Shown in pieces: positions 9,014 through 19,293 of a stretch of 64,000 nucleotides of DNA. The notes beneath the pieces were generated by a model. The model ran no database searches and was not told where the DNA came from. It worked only from the letters and a program-made list of their open reading frames with translations. Numbering within the stretch: position 1 is the first letter of the stretch; every line of letters begins with the position of its first letter. The position numbers and the translations under genes are program-made. This DNA is from Azospirillum rugosum (GTDB lineage: Bacteria; Pseudomonadota; Alphaproteobacteria; Azospirillales; Azospirillaceae): positions 434,001 to 498,000 of the forward strand of contig NZ_JAGINP010000001.1 in assembly GCF_017876155.1 (NCBI RefSeq), read 5' to 3'.

Positions 9014-10186
9014 ATGGCTGATGCAGCGGTGATTCTGGCGCTTCTTTCCCTGGCGATCTGGCTGGTGCTGGTCCTCGGCCGCGGCGGCTTCTGGCGGGCT
9101 GACCAGCGGCTCCCCCCGGACTGCGACGAGTCCTTCTCCGTCAGGATCGCCTCCGTCGTTCCGGCGCGCGACGAGGAGGACGGCATCGGCCGCGCCCTGT
9201 CCTCGCTGCTCGCGCAGACCGGCGTGACGCTCACGACCGTCCTGGTGGACGACCACAGCCATGACCGCACTCGCGCTATTGCCGAAGACCTGGCCGCCGA
9301 AAATCCCGGCCGGCTGATCGTCACCGGCACCGCCCCCCTGCCGCCGGGCTGGAGCGGGAAGCTGTGGGCGGTGGCGGAAGGCATCCGCTGCGCCGAGCGC
9401 GCGGTTCCCGACACCGACTATCTGCTGCTGACCGACGCCGACATCGAGTTGGGTCCCGGCACGGTGCGCCGTCTGCTCGCCAAGGCGGTGCGGGAGGATC
9501 TCGACCTCGTGTCGCTGATGGTGGAACTGGACCACCGCGGCCCCTGGGCGCGGCTGCTGATCCCGGCCTTCGTGTTCTTCTTCCAGAAGCTCTACCCGTT
9601 TCGCTGGGTCAACGACGCCAAGCGCGGCACCGCGGCGGCTGCCGGCGGCTGCGTGCTGGTGCGCCGCACGGCGCTGGAGCGGATCGGCGGGATCGCCGCG
9701 ATCCGCGGCGCGCTGATCGACGACTGCACGCTGGCGGCGGCGGTCAAGCGCTCCGGCGGCAAGATCTGGCTGGGCCTCGCCGATTCCGCCCGGAGCCTGC
9801 GCGACAACCGTTCCCTGTCCAGCATCTGGACCATGGTGGCGCGCACCGCCTACACCCAGCTGAACCACTCGCCCTGGCAACTGGCCGGCGCCACGCTGGG
9901 CATGGTCGTGACATATCTGGTGCCGCCACTGGCCGTGCTTTCCTGGCCGCTGCACGGCAGCACGGGTACGGCCCTGGCCGGGGCCGCCGCGTGGGTTCTG
10001 ATGATCGTGAGCTTCCGGCCGACCCTGCGGCTCTACGGGCAACCCGCTCTGCTCGGCGCGCTGCTGCCGCTGGCCGGGCTGGCCTACAGCCTGATGACCC
10101 TGGACTCCGCGCTGCGCCACTGGCGCGGCCGCGGCGGCCAGTGGAAGGGGCGGACCTACCCGGCGCCGGATCAGCCCTCCGCCTGA
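9014..10186 (+). CDS. hpnB: HpnB-type family 2 glycosyltransferase (hopanoid-associated)
   Basis: About 390 residues: an N-terminal membrane anchor, a GT2 domain (SVVPARDEEDGIG, VDDHSHDRTR, LLTDADIE as the DxD-type motif, GALIDDCTL) and two or three C-terminal membrane segments. It matches hopene-associated glycosyltransferase HpnB in layout and in PLPPGWSGKLWA. Start at ATG 9014, whose product begins directly with the anchor; an ATG at 8984 is the alternative. No other hopanoid gene is in the window. Its last 16 bases overlap the convergent modC. Confidence 0.85.
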   Translation: MADAAVILALLSLAIWLVLVLGRGGFWRADQRLPPDCDESFSVRIASVVPARDEEDGIGRALSSLLAQTGVTLTTVLVDDHSHDRTRAIAEDLAAENPGRLIVTGTAPLPPGWSGKLWAVAEGIRCAERAVPDTDYLLLTDADIELGPGTVRRLLAKAVREDLDLVSLMVELDHRGPWARLLIPAFVFFFQKLYPFRWVNDAKRGTAAAAGGCVLVRRTALERIGGIAAIRGALIDDCTLAAAVKRSGGKIWLGLADSARSLRDNRSLSSIWTMVARTAYTQLNHSPWQLAGATLGMVVTYLVPPLAVLSWPLHGSTGTALAGAAAWVLMIVSFRPTLRLYGQPALLGALLPLAGLAYSLMTLDSALRHWRGRGGQWKGRTYPAPDQPSA

Positions 10187-11274
10187 AGCCCATCCTGGAC
10201 AAGCGCGACGCCCTTCACCTGGGCGAAGACGTCCTGCCCGGCGGCGAGCCCCAGCGCGTCCCACGACTTGCGCGTGACGCGGGCGAGCAGGCGCGCGCCC
10301 TGCCCCTCGGCGCCCAGCGCCACGACCGCCATCATCTGCACCTCGTCCTGCCGCTCCGCCGCGACGATGCGCGCCGGCAGGGAGTTCAGGATGGTGCTGC
10401 CGGTCGAGGGCTGGCGGGCGAGGCTGATGTCCGACGCCGCGATGCGCACCCGGCGTCCGGCCCCCACCGCGCCCAGGTTCCCGGGCACGAGCAGCCGCCC
10501 GCCCTCCAGGCGCAGCGCGGTCAGGCCGTAGGCCTCCTCATGCCCCTCCACCACCGCGGGCAGGGTCACGCCGGCTTCCGGCATGCGGGCGATGGGCAGG
10601 GACGGGTCGGCCTGGAGGTCCTGCATCGGCCCGGCGGCGACCACCCGCCCTTCCCGCAGCAGCACCAGATGGTCGGCCAGCCGCTCCACCTCCGCGATGT
10701 CGTGGCTGACGTAGAGCACCGGCACCGGCAGCACGCCGTGCAGCCGTTCCAGGTAGGGCAGGATCTCCTCCTTGCTGAAGCGGTCGAGCGCCGCCAGCGG
10801 CTCGTCCATCAGCAGGAGGCGTGGCTGCGACAGCAGCGCCCGTCCCACCCCGACGCGCTGCCGCTCCCCGCCCGACAGATGCTCCGGCGAGCGGTCGAGC
10901 AGGCGCGCGAGCCCCAGCAGGTCCACCACGTCGTCCAGGCGGATGCTCTCCGGCACGCCGCGCCCGACCGTGCGGCGGTGGCCGAACAGCAGGTTGCTGC
11001 GCACCGACAGGTGCGGGAACAGGCTCGCCTCCTGGAAGACATAGCCGATCGGCCGCTTGTGCGTCGGGCGGAAGTGGCGCTCGTCCTGCCAGACGTCGCC
11101 GTCCAGCGCCATGCGCCCGCCCAGCCTTTGCAGGCCGGCGACGCAGCGCAGCACCGACGTCTTGCCGCAGCCGGACGGCCCGAACAGGGCGGTCACCCCG
11201 CGCCCCGGCGCCTCGAACGCGACGTCGAGCGCGAAGCGCCCGAGCGTCCCCTGGAATCGCGCGGTCAGGCTCAT
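10171..11274 (-). CDS. modC: Molybdate ABC transporter ATP-binding protein
   Basis: 367 residues. ABC ATPase with Walker [10 protein letters not shown], signature LSGGERQR, Walker [13 protein letters not shown], and a C-terminal MOP/TOBE molybdate-binding region (residues about 290-360). It energises molybdate import by ModB. ATG overlaps the modB stop (ATGA). Last gene of modEABC. Confidence 0.95.
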   Translation of the reverse strand: MSLTARFQGTLGRFALDVAFEAPGRGVTALFGPSGCGKTSVLRCVAGLQRLGGRMALDGDVWQDERHFRPTHKRPIGYVFQEASLFPHLSVRSNLLFGHRRTVGRGVPESIRLDDVVDLLGLARLLDRSPEHLSGGERQRVGVGRALLSQPRLLLMDEPLAALDRFSKEEILPYLERLHGVLPVPVLYVSHDIAEVERLADHLVLLREGRVVAAGPMQDLQADPSLPIARMPEAGVTLPAVVEGHEEAYGLTALRLEGGRLLVPGNLGAVGAGRRVRIAASDISLARQPSTGSTILNSLPARIVAAERQDEVQMMAVVALGAEGQGARLLARVTRKSWDALGLAAGQDVFAQVKGVALVQDGLQAEG

Positions 11275-11939
11275 CGGCGCGCCTGCCCGATGCGCTTCTC
11301 CAGCGTCATCATCGCCAGGATCACCGTGAAGGAGAAGACCAGCATCCCGCCGGCCAGCCAGTGCGCCTCCGCCCATTGCAGGGTTTCGACATGGTCGTAG
11401 ATGGCCACCGACAGGACCTTGGTCTTGCCGGGTATGTTGCCGCCGATCATCAGGACGACGCCGAATTCCCCCATGGTGTGGGCGAAGCCCAGCACCGCGC
11501 CGGTCAGGAAGCCGCGGCGGGCCAGCGGCACCGCCACGGTGAAGAACATGTCCAGCGGGGAGGCGCGCAGGGTCGCCGCCGCTTCCAGCGGGCGGTCGCC
11601 GAACGCCTCAAAGGCGTTGCGGATCGGCTGCACCACGAAGGGCATTGAGTACAGGACGGAGCCGATGACCAACCCTTCGAAGGTGAAGGCCAGCGACCGC
11701 GCCCCCCACAGCGACGCCACCCAGCCGCCGGGCCCGTCCGGCCCCAGCAGGGTCAGCAGGTAGAAGCCCAGCACGGTCGGCGGCAGGACCAGCGGCAGCG
11801 CCACCACCGTGGCGACCGCCTCCTTCCACCAGGCGCGCGACCGCGCCAGCCACCAGGCCAGCGGCGTGCCGACCACCAGCAGGATCGCGGTGGTCAGCGT
11901 CGCCAGCTGCAAGGTCAGGACGATGGGCTGCCAGTTCAT
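11271..11939 (-). CDS. modB: Molybdate ABC transporter permease
   Basis: 222 residues with about five membrane segments and the permease coupling motif seen as [19 protein letters not shown] and [17 protein letters not shown], the latter typical of ModB (E-F-G-V). It forms the molybdate channel. It lies 11 bases after modA and overlaps modC by four bases. Confidence 0.95.
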   Translation of the reverse strand: MNWQPIVLTLQLATLTTAILLVVGTPLAWWLARSRAWWKEAVATVVALPLVLPPTVLGFYLLTLLGPDGPGGWVASLWGARSLAFTFEGLVIGSVLYSMPFVVQPIRNAFEAFGDRPLEAAATLRASPLDMFFTVAVPLARRGFLTGAVLGFAHTMGEFGVVLMIGGNIPGKTKVLSVAIYDHVETLQWAEAHWLAGGMLVFSFTVILAMMTLEKRIGQARR

Positions 11940-11950
11940 GACGGGCCGGC

Positions 11951-12700
11951 TTAGTTCGACACGGCCGTGCCGTAGCCGAACTTGGCGATCACCCTGCCGG
12001 CCTCCGGCCCCTTCAGGAAGGCGACGAAGGCCTTGGCCGCCTCGTCCGACGCGCCCTTCTTCAGCAGCACGGCGTCCTGGCGGATCGGCTCGTGCAGGCT
12101 TTCCGGTACGACCCAGCGGGAGCCCTCGCCCTTCTCGATCACCTGCGACAGGGCGACGAAACCGACCTCCGCGTTGCCCGTCTCGGCGAACTGGTAGGCC
12201 TGGGCGATGGTGTTGCCCTGAACGATCCTGGGCTGGAGCGCATCGTAGACGCCCAGCTTCTTCATGGCCTGCACCGCCGCGGCGCCGTAGGGGGCGAGCG
12301 CCGGGTTGGCGATGGCGACCTTCTCGAAGGACGCAGTCTTCAGCGTGTCCTCGCCGGTGACCGTCGCCGGGTTCTTGCTCCACAGCACCAGCCGGCCGAT
12401 GGCGTAGGTGAAGCGGCTGTCGGCGACCGCAAGCCCCTCCTCCACCGCCTTCCGCGGCGTTTCGTCGTCGGCGGCCAGCAGGACGGTGAAGGGTGCCTCC
12501 TGCTTGATCTGCGCATAGAACTGCCCGGTCGCGCCAAAGCTCAGGACCGCCTTGTGCCCGGTCTTCTCCTCGAAGACCTTGGCGATCTCCTTCGCCGGGG
12601 CGGTGAAGTTCGCGGCGACCGCGACGTTGGTTTCACCGGCCCGGGCGGTGGTGGCGGTGACCGACAGCAGCGCGACGGTGGCGAGCAGAAGGCGCTTCAT
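11951..12700 (-). CDS. modA: Periplasmic molybdate-binding protein
   Basis: 249 residues from ATG 12700; the first 21 residues ([21 protein letters not shown]) form a signal peptide. The mature start [15 protein letters not shown] and the [12 protein letters not shown] and [19 protein letters not shown] segments are typical of ModA. A slightly longer in-frame start (12715) exists but would precede the signal peptide. It delivers molybdate to ModBC. Confidence 0.93.
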   Translation of the reverse strand: MKRLLLATVALLSVTATTARAGETNVAVAANFTAPAKEIAKVFEEKTGHKAVLSFGATGQFYAQIKQEAPFTVLLAADDETPRKAVEEGLAVADSRFTYAIGRLVLWSKNPATVTGEDTLKTASFEKVAIANPALAPYGAAAVQAMKKLGVYDALQPRIVQGNTIAQAYQFAETGNAEVGFVALSQVIEKGEGSRWVVPESLHEPIRQDAVLLKKGASDEAAKAFVAFLKGPEAGRVIAKFGYGTAVSN

Positions 12701-12722
12701 TCCATTGACCCCCATGACTGAA

Positions 12723-13526
12723 TCAATCGACGGCAAGAATGATGTGCGACGCATCAATCAGCGCGCAGGCCGGGCCGCCGACGGCGAGTCCCAAGTCCTC
12801 CGCGCTGTGGCGCGTGATGATGGCGGTCAGCGTCTTGCCGCCGCCGATGTCGAGCGTGATTTCGCTGTTGACCGCGCCGTCCTCCCGCCGGGTCACCGTG
12901 CCCTCGATCCGGTTGCGGACGGAGGTGCGGCGGGCCTCGTCGGCCGGGGCCAGAATGACGAAGGGAGCCTTGATCAGCGCCGTCGCCTCGCGCCCGGGGA
13001 TCAGGCCCAGCTCGCGCACGCTGTCGCGGGTGATGACGGCGGTGATGGCCGTCCGCTCCGACAGGGTCAGCGTGACCTCCGCGTTGACCGCGCCGTCTTC
13101 GATGGCGGTCACCGTTCCGCGCAGGGCGTTGCGTGCACTGGTGCGCATGAAGAACCCCCACATCAGCCCGGCCGCGGACAGCCCCGTGCCGTCCAGGTCC
13201 GGTTCCAGCGCCTTGAAGGCGCGCGCCATCTCCCCCTCCAGCCGGTGGAAGGCGGCGACCAGCCGCAGCCCGGCCGGAGTCAGCGCCGTGCCGCCGCCGC
13301 GCCGGCCGCCGGCCTGCGCCTCGACCAGCGGCTGGCCGAACAGGTTGTTCATGGCGTCGACGGCGTCCCACGCGGCCTTGTAGGTGATGCCGACCGCACG
13401 CGCCGCGCCGGAGATGCTGCCCTCGCGCCCCACCGCCTCCAGCAGCCGGATGCGCTCGCCCCCGATCGGGGAAGCGCCGCCTCCGGCGAGGGAGACCTGC
13501 GGATGGATGGGCTTGGGCGGCGGCAT
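12723..13526 (-). CDS. modE: Molybdate-responsive regulator ModE
   Basis: 267 residues. N-terminal LysR-like winged helix (IRLLEAVGREGSISGAARAV, AWDAVDAMNNLFGQPL), then two TOBE/MOP domains (RNALRGTVTAIEDGAVNAEV and RNRIEGTVTRREDGAVNSEI) that bind molybdate. It represses molybdate uptake when molybdate is sufficient. The gene heads the operon and has a textbook ModE box 17 bases before its start, so it is autoregulated. Confidence 0.95.
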   Translation of the reverse strand: MPPPKPIHPQVSLAGGGASPIGGERIRLLEAVGREGSISGAARAVGITYKAAWDAVDAMNNLFGQPLVEAQAGGRRGGGTALTPAGLRLVAAFHRLEGEMARAFKALEPDLDGTGLSAAGLMWGFFMRTSARNALRGTVTAIEDGAVNAEVTLTLSERTAITAVITRDSVRELGLIPGREATALIKAPFVILAPADEARRTSVRNRIEGTVTRREDGAVNSEITLDIGGGKTLTAIITRHSAEDLGLAVGGPACALIDASHIILAVD

Positions 13527-13542
13527 GCGGGATGGCCTCAGG

Positions 13543-13567
13543 CGCTATATATGGCAGGTATATAACC
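13543..13567. promoter_or_regulatory. ModE operator
   Basis: CGCTATATA-N7-TATATAACC matches the known ModE box (CGNTATATA-N6/7-TATATAACG). It lies just upstream of modE and so covers the promoter of modEABC. Confidence 0.9.
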
Positions 13568-13654
13568 ATGCCGGCGCGAGGGTCACCACCCGCTTTTTTT
13601 GCGGCGCACGCATTTTTTCGGCAGCGCCGCGTCAGTGCGGCGCACCCCCAACCG

Positions 13655-15160
13655 TCAGCCCAGCATGTCCGCCAACGTCGCCCGGCAGCCCTTCGTCAGC
13701 AGGCTGTCCAGCGCCGCCACGACTGCCAGGCCGAAGCCGGCGTCGGCCACCAACTCGGGGGCGAAGATGTCGTCGATGGCGAACAGCGTGCCGGCCAGCG
13801 CCGTGGCGTCGCGCCCGGCCGACGCCACGGCGGCCCTCAGGCGGGCGGCCAGCGGATCGGCGATCTCGTAGGCCGCGCCCTTCTCCGTCTCCTCCAGCGT
13901 GAAGCGCATCCAGGCGGCGACGGCCAGCGCGATGAAGCGCGGCGTGCGTCCCCCGCGGACATGCTCCAGCGCCGCCTCCAGCAGGCGAGGCGGCAGCTTC
14001 TGCGAACCGTCGGACGAGATCTGGATGGTGCGGTGGCGAAGCGCGGGGTTGCGGAACCGCTCCTCCAGCGCCGCGGTGTACCGCGCCGGGTCGACGCCGG
14101 GGATCGGCGGCAGGGTCGGGATCAGGTCCTCGTCCCACAGCCGGCGGATGACCGATGGCAGCTGCGGGTCGCGCATGGCATCGGAGATCGTCTCGATGCC
14201 CGACACCACGCCCAGGTAGGCGAGCGCGGTGTGCGCGCCGTTCAGGCAGCGCAGCTTCATCACCTCATAGGCGTGAACATCCTCCACCAGCAGGGCGCCG
14301 ACCTCCTCCCAGCGCGGGCGGCCGAGCGGGAAGTCATCCTCGATCACCCACTGCCGGAAGGGCTCGGTCACCACCGGCCACGCATCCTCGCAGCCGAGCG
14401 CGGCGGCGACCGCCACCTTGTCCTCGTCGCGGGTGGCCGGCGTGATGCGGTCCACCATGGTGCAGGGAAAAGCGACGCGTTCCGCAATAAAGCGCCCGAG
14501 CACCGGGTCGCGCAGCTCCGCGAAGCGCGTGACGATGCGGCGCACCGTCTTGCCGTTCTGCGGAAGGTTGTCGCAGCACAGCACGGTGAAGGGCTCCATG
14601 CCTGCGTCGCAGCGCCGCTTCAGCCCCTCGACCAGCAGGCCCGGAACGCTGCGCGGCGCCGTGGTGCCGGCCAGATCGGCGACGATGGCGGGATGCGCCT
14701 CGTCCAGCGCGCCGGTCGCGGCGTCCTGGCAATAGCCCTTCTCCGTGACGGTCAGCGTGACGATCCGGACGCGCGGGTCGAGCATACGGTCCAGCACGCG
14801 CTCCGGCTCCTCCGGGATGACCAGCGCCTCCAGGAAGGAGCCCACCACCCGCGGCGCGTCGCCGTCCGCCCCGCGGACGAGCAGGGTGTAGAGGTTGTCC
14901 TGCGGCTCCAGCGCGTCGCGGATGGCCGGCGACAGCGGGTCGGCGCCGATGATGCCCCAGTCCGTGTCCCCGGCGGCGATCGCGTCGTCCGTATAGACCG
15001 CCAGATGCGCCCGGCAGAAGGCGCCGAGCCCGATGTGCAGGATGCCGGGAGTGACTTTGCTCCGGTCATAGGCGGGCCGCTGCACCGTTTGCGGAAGGGC
15101 CGCCAGCCGTGCGGTGTTGAGCCGGGCGGACGCGCCGTCCGGGTTGGACGATGTGGACAT
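13655..15160 (-). CDS. uxuB: D-mannonate oxidoreductase / fructuronate reductase (mannitol dehydrogenase family)
   Basis: 501 residues. It interconverts fructuronate and mannonate with NAD(H) in glucuronate catabolism. Family motifs: GILHIGLGAFCRAHLAVYTDD, LTVTEKGYC, CCDNLPQNG, MVDRITPATRDED and the catalytic MKLRCLNGAHTALAYLG (Lys-Asn-His). Closest relatives also include mannitol 2-dehydrogenase and arabinitol dehydrogenase; the ManD gene immediately upstream in the same orientation favours UxuB. Start at ATG 15160. Confidence 0.82.
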   Translation of the reverse strand: MSTSSNPDGASARLNTARLAALPQTVQRPAYDRSKVTPGILHIGLGAFCRAHLAVYTDDAIAAGDTDWGIIGADPLSPAIRDALEPQDNLYTLLVRGADGDAPRVVGSFLEALVIPEEPERVLDRMLDPRVRIVTLTVTEKGYCQDAATGALDEAHPAIVADLAGTTAPRSVPGLLVEGLKRRCDAGMEPFTVLCCDNLPQNGKTVRRIVTRFAELRDPVLGRFIAERVAFPCTMVDRITPATRDEDKVAVAAALGCEDAWPVVTEPFRQWVIEDDFPLGRPRWEEVGALLVEDVHAYEVMKLRCLNGAHTALAYLGVVSGIETISDAMRDPQLPSVIRRLWDEDLIPTLPPIPGVDPARYTAALEERFRNPALRHRTIQISSDGSQKLPPRLLEAALEHVRGGRTPRFIALAVAAWMRFTLEETEKGAAYEIADPLAARLRAAVASAGRDATALAGTLFAIDDIFAPELVADAGFGLAVVAALDSLLTKGCRATLADMLG

Positions 15161-15287
15161 GACGCTTTGATCCTTACGTGTCGGGCGCGACCGGCCCCGC
15201 ATGAGGTCGTCAAGGGGCATGCCGTCCGCGCGGAGCGGACAGCCGTGGCCGTGCCAGCGAATTTTAAAAAGCGAGGTGGTGCCTAAT

Positions 15288-15430
15288 TCCCCTCTCCCGC
15301 CCCCGGCGGGAGAGGGAGGGACCCACGCCATTGGCGTGGGAGGGTGAGGGCAAGGTTTCTCGGGAGGACCTAGCCCTCACCCTCCCACTTCGTGGGCCCC
15401 TCCCTCTCCCTGCGGAGCAGGGAGAGGGGT
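15288..15430. repeat. Composite palindromic intergenic repeat, copy 3 of 3
   Basis: CCCTCTCCCGCCCCCGGCGGG-type arms, internal GGTGAGGG / CCCTCACC and terminal CCCTCTCCCTGCGGAGCAGG-type arms. It is a more diverged member of the family at 3024 and 8779 and separates manD from uxuB. Confidence 0.75.
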
Positions 15431-15444
15431 AGAAAGACGCGCTA

Positions 15445-16650
15445 TCACCAATTCCACAGCGTGCCGTCGGCCAGGCGGGCGACGGGCAGGTAGGCCGGGT
15501 TGTAGGGGTACTTGGCGGCCAGCGTCTCGTCGATGTCGACGCCATGGCCGGGCACCTCGCCGGGCAGCATGTAGCCGTCCTCGAAGCGGTAGGCGTGCGG
15601 GAAGACCTCGTCGGTTTCCGGGCAGTGCTCCATGTGCTCCTGCACGCCGAAGTTCGGGACCCAGGTGTCGAAGTGCAGGGCGGCCCCCATGCAGATGGGC
15701 GACAGGTCGGTCGCGCCGTGGCTGCCGGTGCGCACTTGGTAGAGTGCTGCGAGGTCGGCGATGCGGCGCATGTGGGTGATGCCGCCGGCGTGCACGACCG
15801 AGGTGCGGATGTAGTCGATCAGCTGGTTCTGGATCAGGTCCTTGCAGTCCCAGATCGTGTTGAACACCTCGCCCACCGCGACCGGCGTGACCGTGTGCTG
15901 GCGGATCAGGCGGAAGGCCTCCTGGTTCTCGGCGGGGGTCGGATCCTCCATCCAGAACAGGCGGTAGGGCTCCAGGCTCTTGCCCAGCCGGCCGGCCTCG
16001 ATGGGGGTCAGGCGGTGGTGCACGTCGTGCAGCAGGTGCGGCCCCATGCCGTGCTTCACGCGCACCGCCTCGAACAGCTTGGGCGCGAAGTCCAGATAGG
16101 CCTCCGTCGACCAGACCGACTCCTCCGGCAGGCCCTTGGTGGCGGGCTCGTAGAACTTGCCCTTGGCGACGCCGTAGACCCCGCTCAGGCCCGGAACGCC
16201 GGACTGGGCTCGGATCGCCTTGTAACCCTTCTCGATGTATTCGCCGACACGGTCCACCGTCTCCGCCACGTCGCGGCCGTTGGCGTGGGCGTAGACCATC
16301 ACGCCGGTCCGGCTCTTGCCGCCCAGCAACTGGTACAGCGGCATCCCGGCGAGCTTGGCCTTGATGTCCCACAGCGCGGTGTCCACCGCGGCGATGGCCG
16401 ACATGGTGACCGGCCCGCGGCGCCAATAGGCGCCCTTGTACAGGTACTGCCAGATGTCCTCGATCTGCTGCGGGTCGCGGCCGATCAGGCAGGGGATGAC
16501 GTGGTCCGTCAGGTAGGACGCGACCGACAGCTCGCGTCCGTTGAGCGTGGCGTCGCCGACGCCGTACACGCCCTCGTCGGTGACGATCTTCAGCGTGACG
16601 AAGTTGCGGCCGGGGCTCGTCACGATCACGTACGCGTTCTGGATTTTCAT
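15445..16650 (-). CDS. manD: D-mannonate dehydratase, ManD type (enolase superfamily)
   Basis: 401 residues. It dehydrates D-mannonate to KDG. The ManD catalytic pair R147 and Y159 are present at the same positions as in characterised enzymes; Mg ligands are D209, E235 (WMEDPTP) and E261 (VGEVFN). H211 in DVHHRL is also conserved. In this organism it stands in for UxuA, which is not seen. Start at ATG 16650 with GGAG upstream. Older annotations call this family starvation-sensing protein RspA. Confidence 0.92.
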   Translation of the reverse strand: MKIQNAYVIVTSPGRNFVTLKIVTDEGVYGVGDATLNGRELSVASYLTDHVIPCLIGRDPQQIEDIWQYLYKGAYWRRGPVTMSAIAAVDTALWDIKAKLAGMPLYQLLGGKSRTGVMVYAHANGRDVAETVDRVGEYIEKGYKAIRAQSGVPGLSGVYGVAKGKFYEPATKGLPEESVWSTEAYLDFAPKLFEAVRVKHGMGPHLLHDVHHRLTPIEAGRLGKSLEPYRLFWMEDPTPAENQEAFRLIRQHTVTPVAVGEVFNTIWDCKDLIQNQLIDYIRTSVVHAGGITHMRRIADLAALYQVRTGSHGATDLSPICMGAALHFDTWVPNFGVQEHMEHCPETDEVFPHAYRFEDGYMLPGEVPGHGVDIDETLAAKYPYNPAYLPVARLADGTLWNW

Positions 16651-16761
16651 GGGAGGCTCCGGGACCCCTGCGGGTCCGACTGGGAAGAAACTCTGCGATG
16701 AAGCGTCAGGGGACCGGAGCATTCCGAGGCTTTGGGCGCCCCGGAACGCTCGGTTGGGAGA

Positions 16762-18126
16762 TCAGACCTCGATCCCGGCCGGGGTCATGCCCGACCCGGT
16801 CTTCGGCAGGATGAAGTGCATGATCGCAAGGCCGACGAGGTACAGGACCGAGGCGATGGCGAACAGCAGGTGATAGTTGCCGTTGGTGGCGTCCAGCAGG
16901 CGGCCGACGCCCATGGAGACGAACATGCCGACGAAGTAGGCGCAGAAGCCGCCGATGCCGACCACGGAGCCCACCGCGTTGCGCGGCATGGTGTCGGACA
17001 CGATGGTGTAGACGTTGGCCGAGTAGCCCTGGTGCGCCGAGGCGGCGATGCCGATCAGCACGACGGCGATCCACATGCTGGACACCTGGGAGGCGAAGAA
17101 CACCGGCAGCACGCACAGGCCGCAGATCAGGAAGGTGATTTTGCGGGCGCGGAGCGGCTTCACGCCGCGCTTGATCAGGTGGGAGGACAGCCAGCCGCCG
17201 CCGACGCTGCCGAAATCGGCCATGGTGTAGATGATGATCAGCGGAAGCATCGCGCCGAACAGGTTCACGCCATACTGCTTGGACAGGAAGCCCGGGACCC
17301 AGTTCAGGTAGAACCACCAGACCGGCGCGCTGAAGCAGGTGCCGACGATGTTCGCCCAGGTGCCGCGGTAGCGCAGCAGTTGCAGCCAGGGAATGTTGAC
17401 CTGTGGTTGGACCGGGTCGCTGCGGATGTAGGCCAGTTCCTCCGGCGTCAGCTTCGGATGCTCATCCGGCTTGCGGTAGATCAGCAGCCAGGCGATGACC
17501 CAGAAGAAGCCGATGCCGCCGGTGACCAGGAAGGCCGCTTCCCAGCCCCACAGGGCGAGCAGGATCGGCACCAGGATCGGAGCCGCGACGGCGCCGACGT
17601 TGCTGCCCGCGTTGAAGATGCCGGTGGCGAGCGCGCGTTCCTTGGCCGGGAACCACTCCGACACGGCCTTGATGGAGGCCGGGAAGTTGCCGCCCTCGGT
17701 CAGGCCCAGGCCGGCGCGGGCGATCTTGAAGCCGAAGACGCTGCCCATGAAGGCGTGGATGCAGGCGAAGAAGCTCCACCCCGCCACAGCCGCCGGAAGG
17801 CCGATGCGGATGCCGATCTTGTCCATCAGTCGGCCGCAGCCGATGTAGCCGAAGGCGTAAGCCAGCGAGAAGGCCGCGACGATGTCGCCGAAGTCGGACT
17901 CCGTCCAGCCCATGTCGCCCATCAGGGTGGACTTCAGCAGGCCGAGGACCTGGCGGTCCATGTAGTTGATGGTCGTCGAGAAGAACAGCAGCGCGCAGAT
18001 GGTCCAGCGGTAACGCCCGATGTGCTTGCTCACCGTAACCGCCGCGGCGCGGGCGCGCTCGCCGGTGGTGGTGGTGGCGCTGGCGGGAGGGCTCGCCCCC
18101 CCGGTGACTTCGAAATCAGCGCTCAT
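16762..18126 (-). CDS. MFS transporter, ExuT-like (anion:cation symporter family), probable hexuronate carrier
   Basis: 454 residues with 12 predicted membrane segments. FSTTINYMDRQVLGLL, GLTEGGNFPASIKAVSEWFPAKERA and FNAGSNVGA are hallmarks of the ACS family that imports hexuronates and aldonates. Start at ATG 18126 with AGGAG upstream. It heads the manD-uxuB group and has an ATACTA palindrome 220 bases upstream. The gap 18127-18525 between it and the divergent GntR gene contains no gene. Exact substrate not proven; glucuronate is likely from neighbours. Confidence 0.88.
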   Translation of the reverse strand: MSADFEVTGGASPPASATTTTGERARAAAVTVSKHIGRYRWTICALLFFSTTINYMDRQVLGLLKSTLMGDMGWTESDFGDIVAAFSLAYAFGYIGCGRLMDKIGIRIGLPAAVAGWSFFACIHAFMGSVFGFKIARAGLGLTEGGNFPASIKAVSEWFPAKERALATGIFNAGSNVGAVAAPILVPILLALWGWEAAFLVTGGIGFFWVIAWLLIYRKPDEHPKLTPEELAYIRSDPVQPQVNIPWLQLLRYRGTWANIVGTCFSAPVWWFYLNWVPGFLSKQYGVNLFGAMLPLIIIYTMADFGSVGGGWLSSHLIKRGVKPLRARKITFLICGLCVLPVFFASQVSSMWIAVVLIGIAASAHQGYSANVYTIVSDTMPRNAVGSVVGIGGFCAYFVGMFVSMGVGRLLDATNGNYHLLFAIASVLYLVGLAIMHFILPKTGSGMTPAGIEV

Positions 18127-18346
18127 GATCGAACTCTCCTGATGCTGGCGCGCGCCGCGGGGTGCTGGAGCGCGCCGCATGCGTGTGCCCGTCGCCGCCG
18201 GCCATGCGGCGGGCGGTCGGAACGAAGTGGAGGATGGCCTCTGATAGGCGGTCAGCCTGTGTCGGAGCCGGCTTTATCGGCGTCCGCCGCCCGACGTTCT
18301 TCCTTCTTGGGACGGCGGAGGAGACCTCTCGCTGGCTGACATTGAT

Positions 18347-18364
18347 ATACTACCATTCCAGTAT
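18347..18364. promoter_or_regulatory. Operator candidate upstream of the hexuronate carrier and GntR gene
   Basis: ATACTACCATTCCAGTAT, an inverted repeat ATACT-N8-AGTAT in the divergent promoter region. Eleven bases, TATACTACCAT (18346-18356), recur exactly at 22448-22458 before the ABC transporter. Confidence 0.55.
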
Positions 18365-18525
18365 GGCACGGTCAAGGTGGGCACACCTTTGCAACCGGCC
18401 GCGAAACGGCTTACACCGTGCGGCGGGACGCCGCATTTGGCGGATCGGGCGAACAATTTCATGGCCGTGTTGAACCGCACTGGTATGGAAGCGTATAACG
18501 GACGCGCAAGGGGTGGAGGACGACA

Positions 18526-19275
18526 ATGCTCGACAGGATTGAACCGGATTCGTCGGAACCTGTGGCGCGGCGCGTCTTCCGGGACCTGCGGCAGGCCATC
18601 GTCACCATGCGCTTCCGGCCGGGCCAGCCCCTGTCGGAGGCGGAGGTCGCCAAGTCCCTGGGCATCAGCCGCCAGCCGGTGCGCGAGGCCTTCATCAAGC
18701 TGAGCGAGGCCGGGCTGGTCTCCATCCGCCCGCAGCGCGGCACCTTCGTCGTCAAGATCTCGGCCAAGCAGGTGATGGACGCGCAGTTCGTCCGTCAGGC
18801 TGTGGAACTGGCCGTGGTGCGTAAGGCCAGCCAGGAACTCTCCGCGGCCTCCATTGCGGCTCTGCACGGCATCGTGAAGCAGCAGCGCGTCGCCGCCGTC
18901 GAGAACCCCGACATCTTCCTCGACCTGGACGAGGCCTTCCACCGCTCCATCGCGCTGGGCGTGGGCTGCGAATACGCGTGGCGCGTGGTGGAGGAAACCA
19001 AGGCCCAGATGGACCGCGTCCGCTACCTGAGCATCCCGGAGCAGGCGACCCCGGTGGAGCGGCTGATCACCCAGCACGAGATGATCCTGGAGGGGATCCA
19101 GGCGCGCAACCCGGACCTGGCGGAATCCGCCATGCGCCTGCACATGGGCGAGATCCTGACCTCCCTGCCCGACCTGGAAAAGCGCTTCCCCGACCTGTTC
19201 GACAGCGACGGCGCAACGCCGGCCAAGGGAGAGGACGCTACTCAGCGCCGCGTCCCGGTCACGACGAAGGCTTAG
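18526..19275 (+). CDS. GntR family (FadR/FCD-type) transcriptional regulator
   Basis: 249 residues, ATG preceded by GGAGGA. Winged helix (SEAEVAKSLGISRQPVREAF, IRPQRGTFVVKI) and FCD domain (FLDLDEAFHRSIALGVG, LITQHEMILEGI). Less similar to the other two GntR proteins here than those are to each other. It is divergent from the ExuT-like carrier, and its presumed operator is shared with the ABC transporter on its other side, so it probably controls both. Confidence 0.9.
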   Translation: MLDRIEPDSSEPVARRVFRDLRQAIVTMRFRPGQPLSEAEVAKSLGISRQPVREAFIKLSEAGLVSIRPQRGTFVVKISAKQVMDAQFVRQAVELAVVRKASQELSAASIAALHGIVKQQRVAAVENPDIFLDLDEAFHRSIALGVGCEYAWRVVEETKAQMDRVRYLSIPEQATPVERLITQHEMILEGIQARNPDLAESAMRLHMGEILTSLPDLEKRFPDLFDSDGATPAKGEDATQRRVPVTTKA

Positions 19276-19293
19276 TACGCGCCAAGGAACATT

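Noticed and set aside
7057..9414. 785-codon minus-strand frame opposite kduI/kduD
   Set aside because: Shadow of two well-supported enzymes on the other strand.
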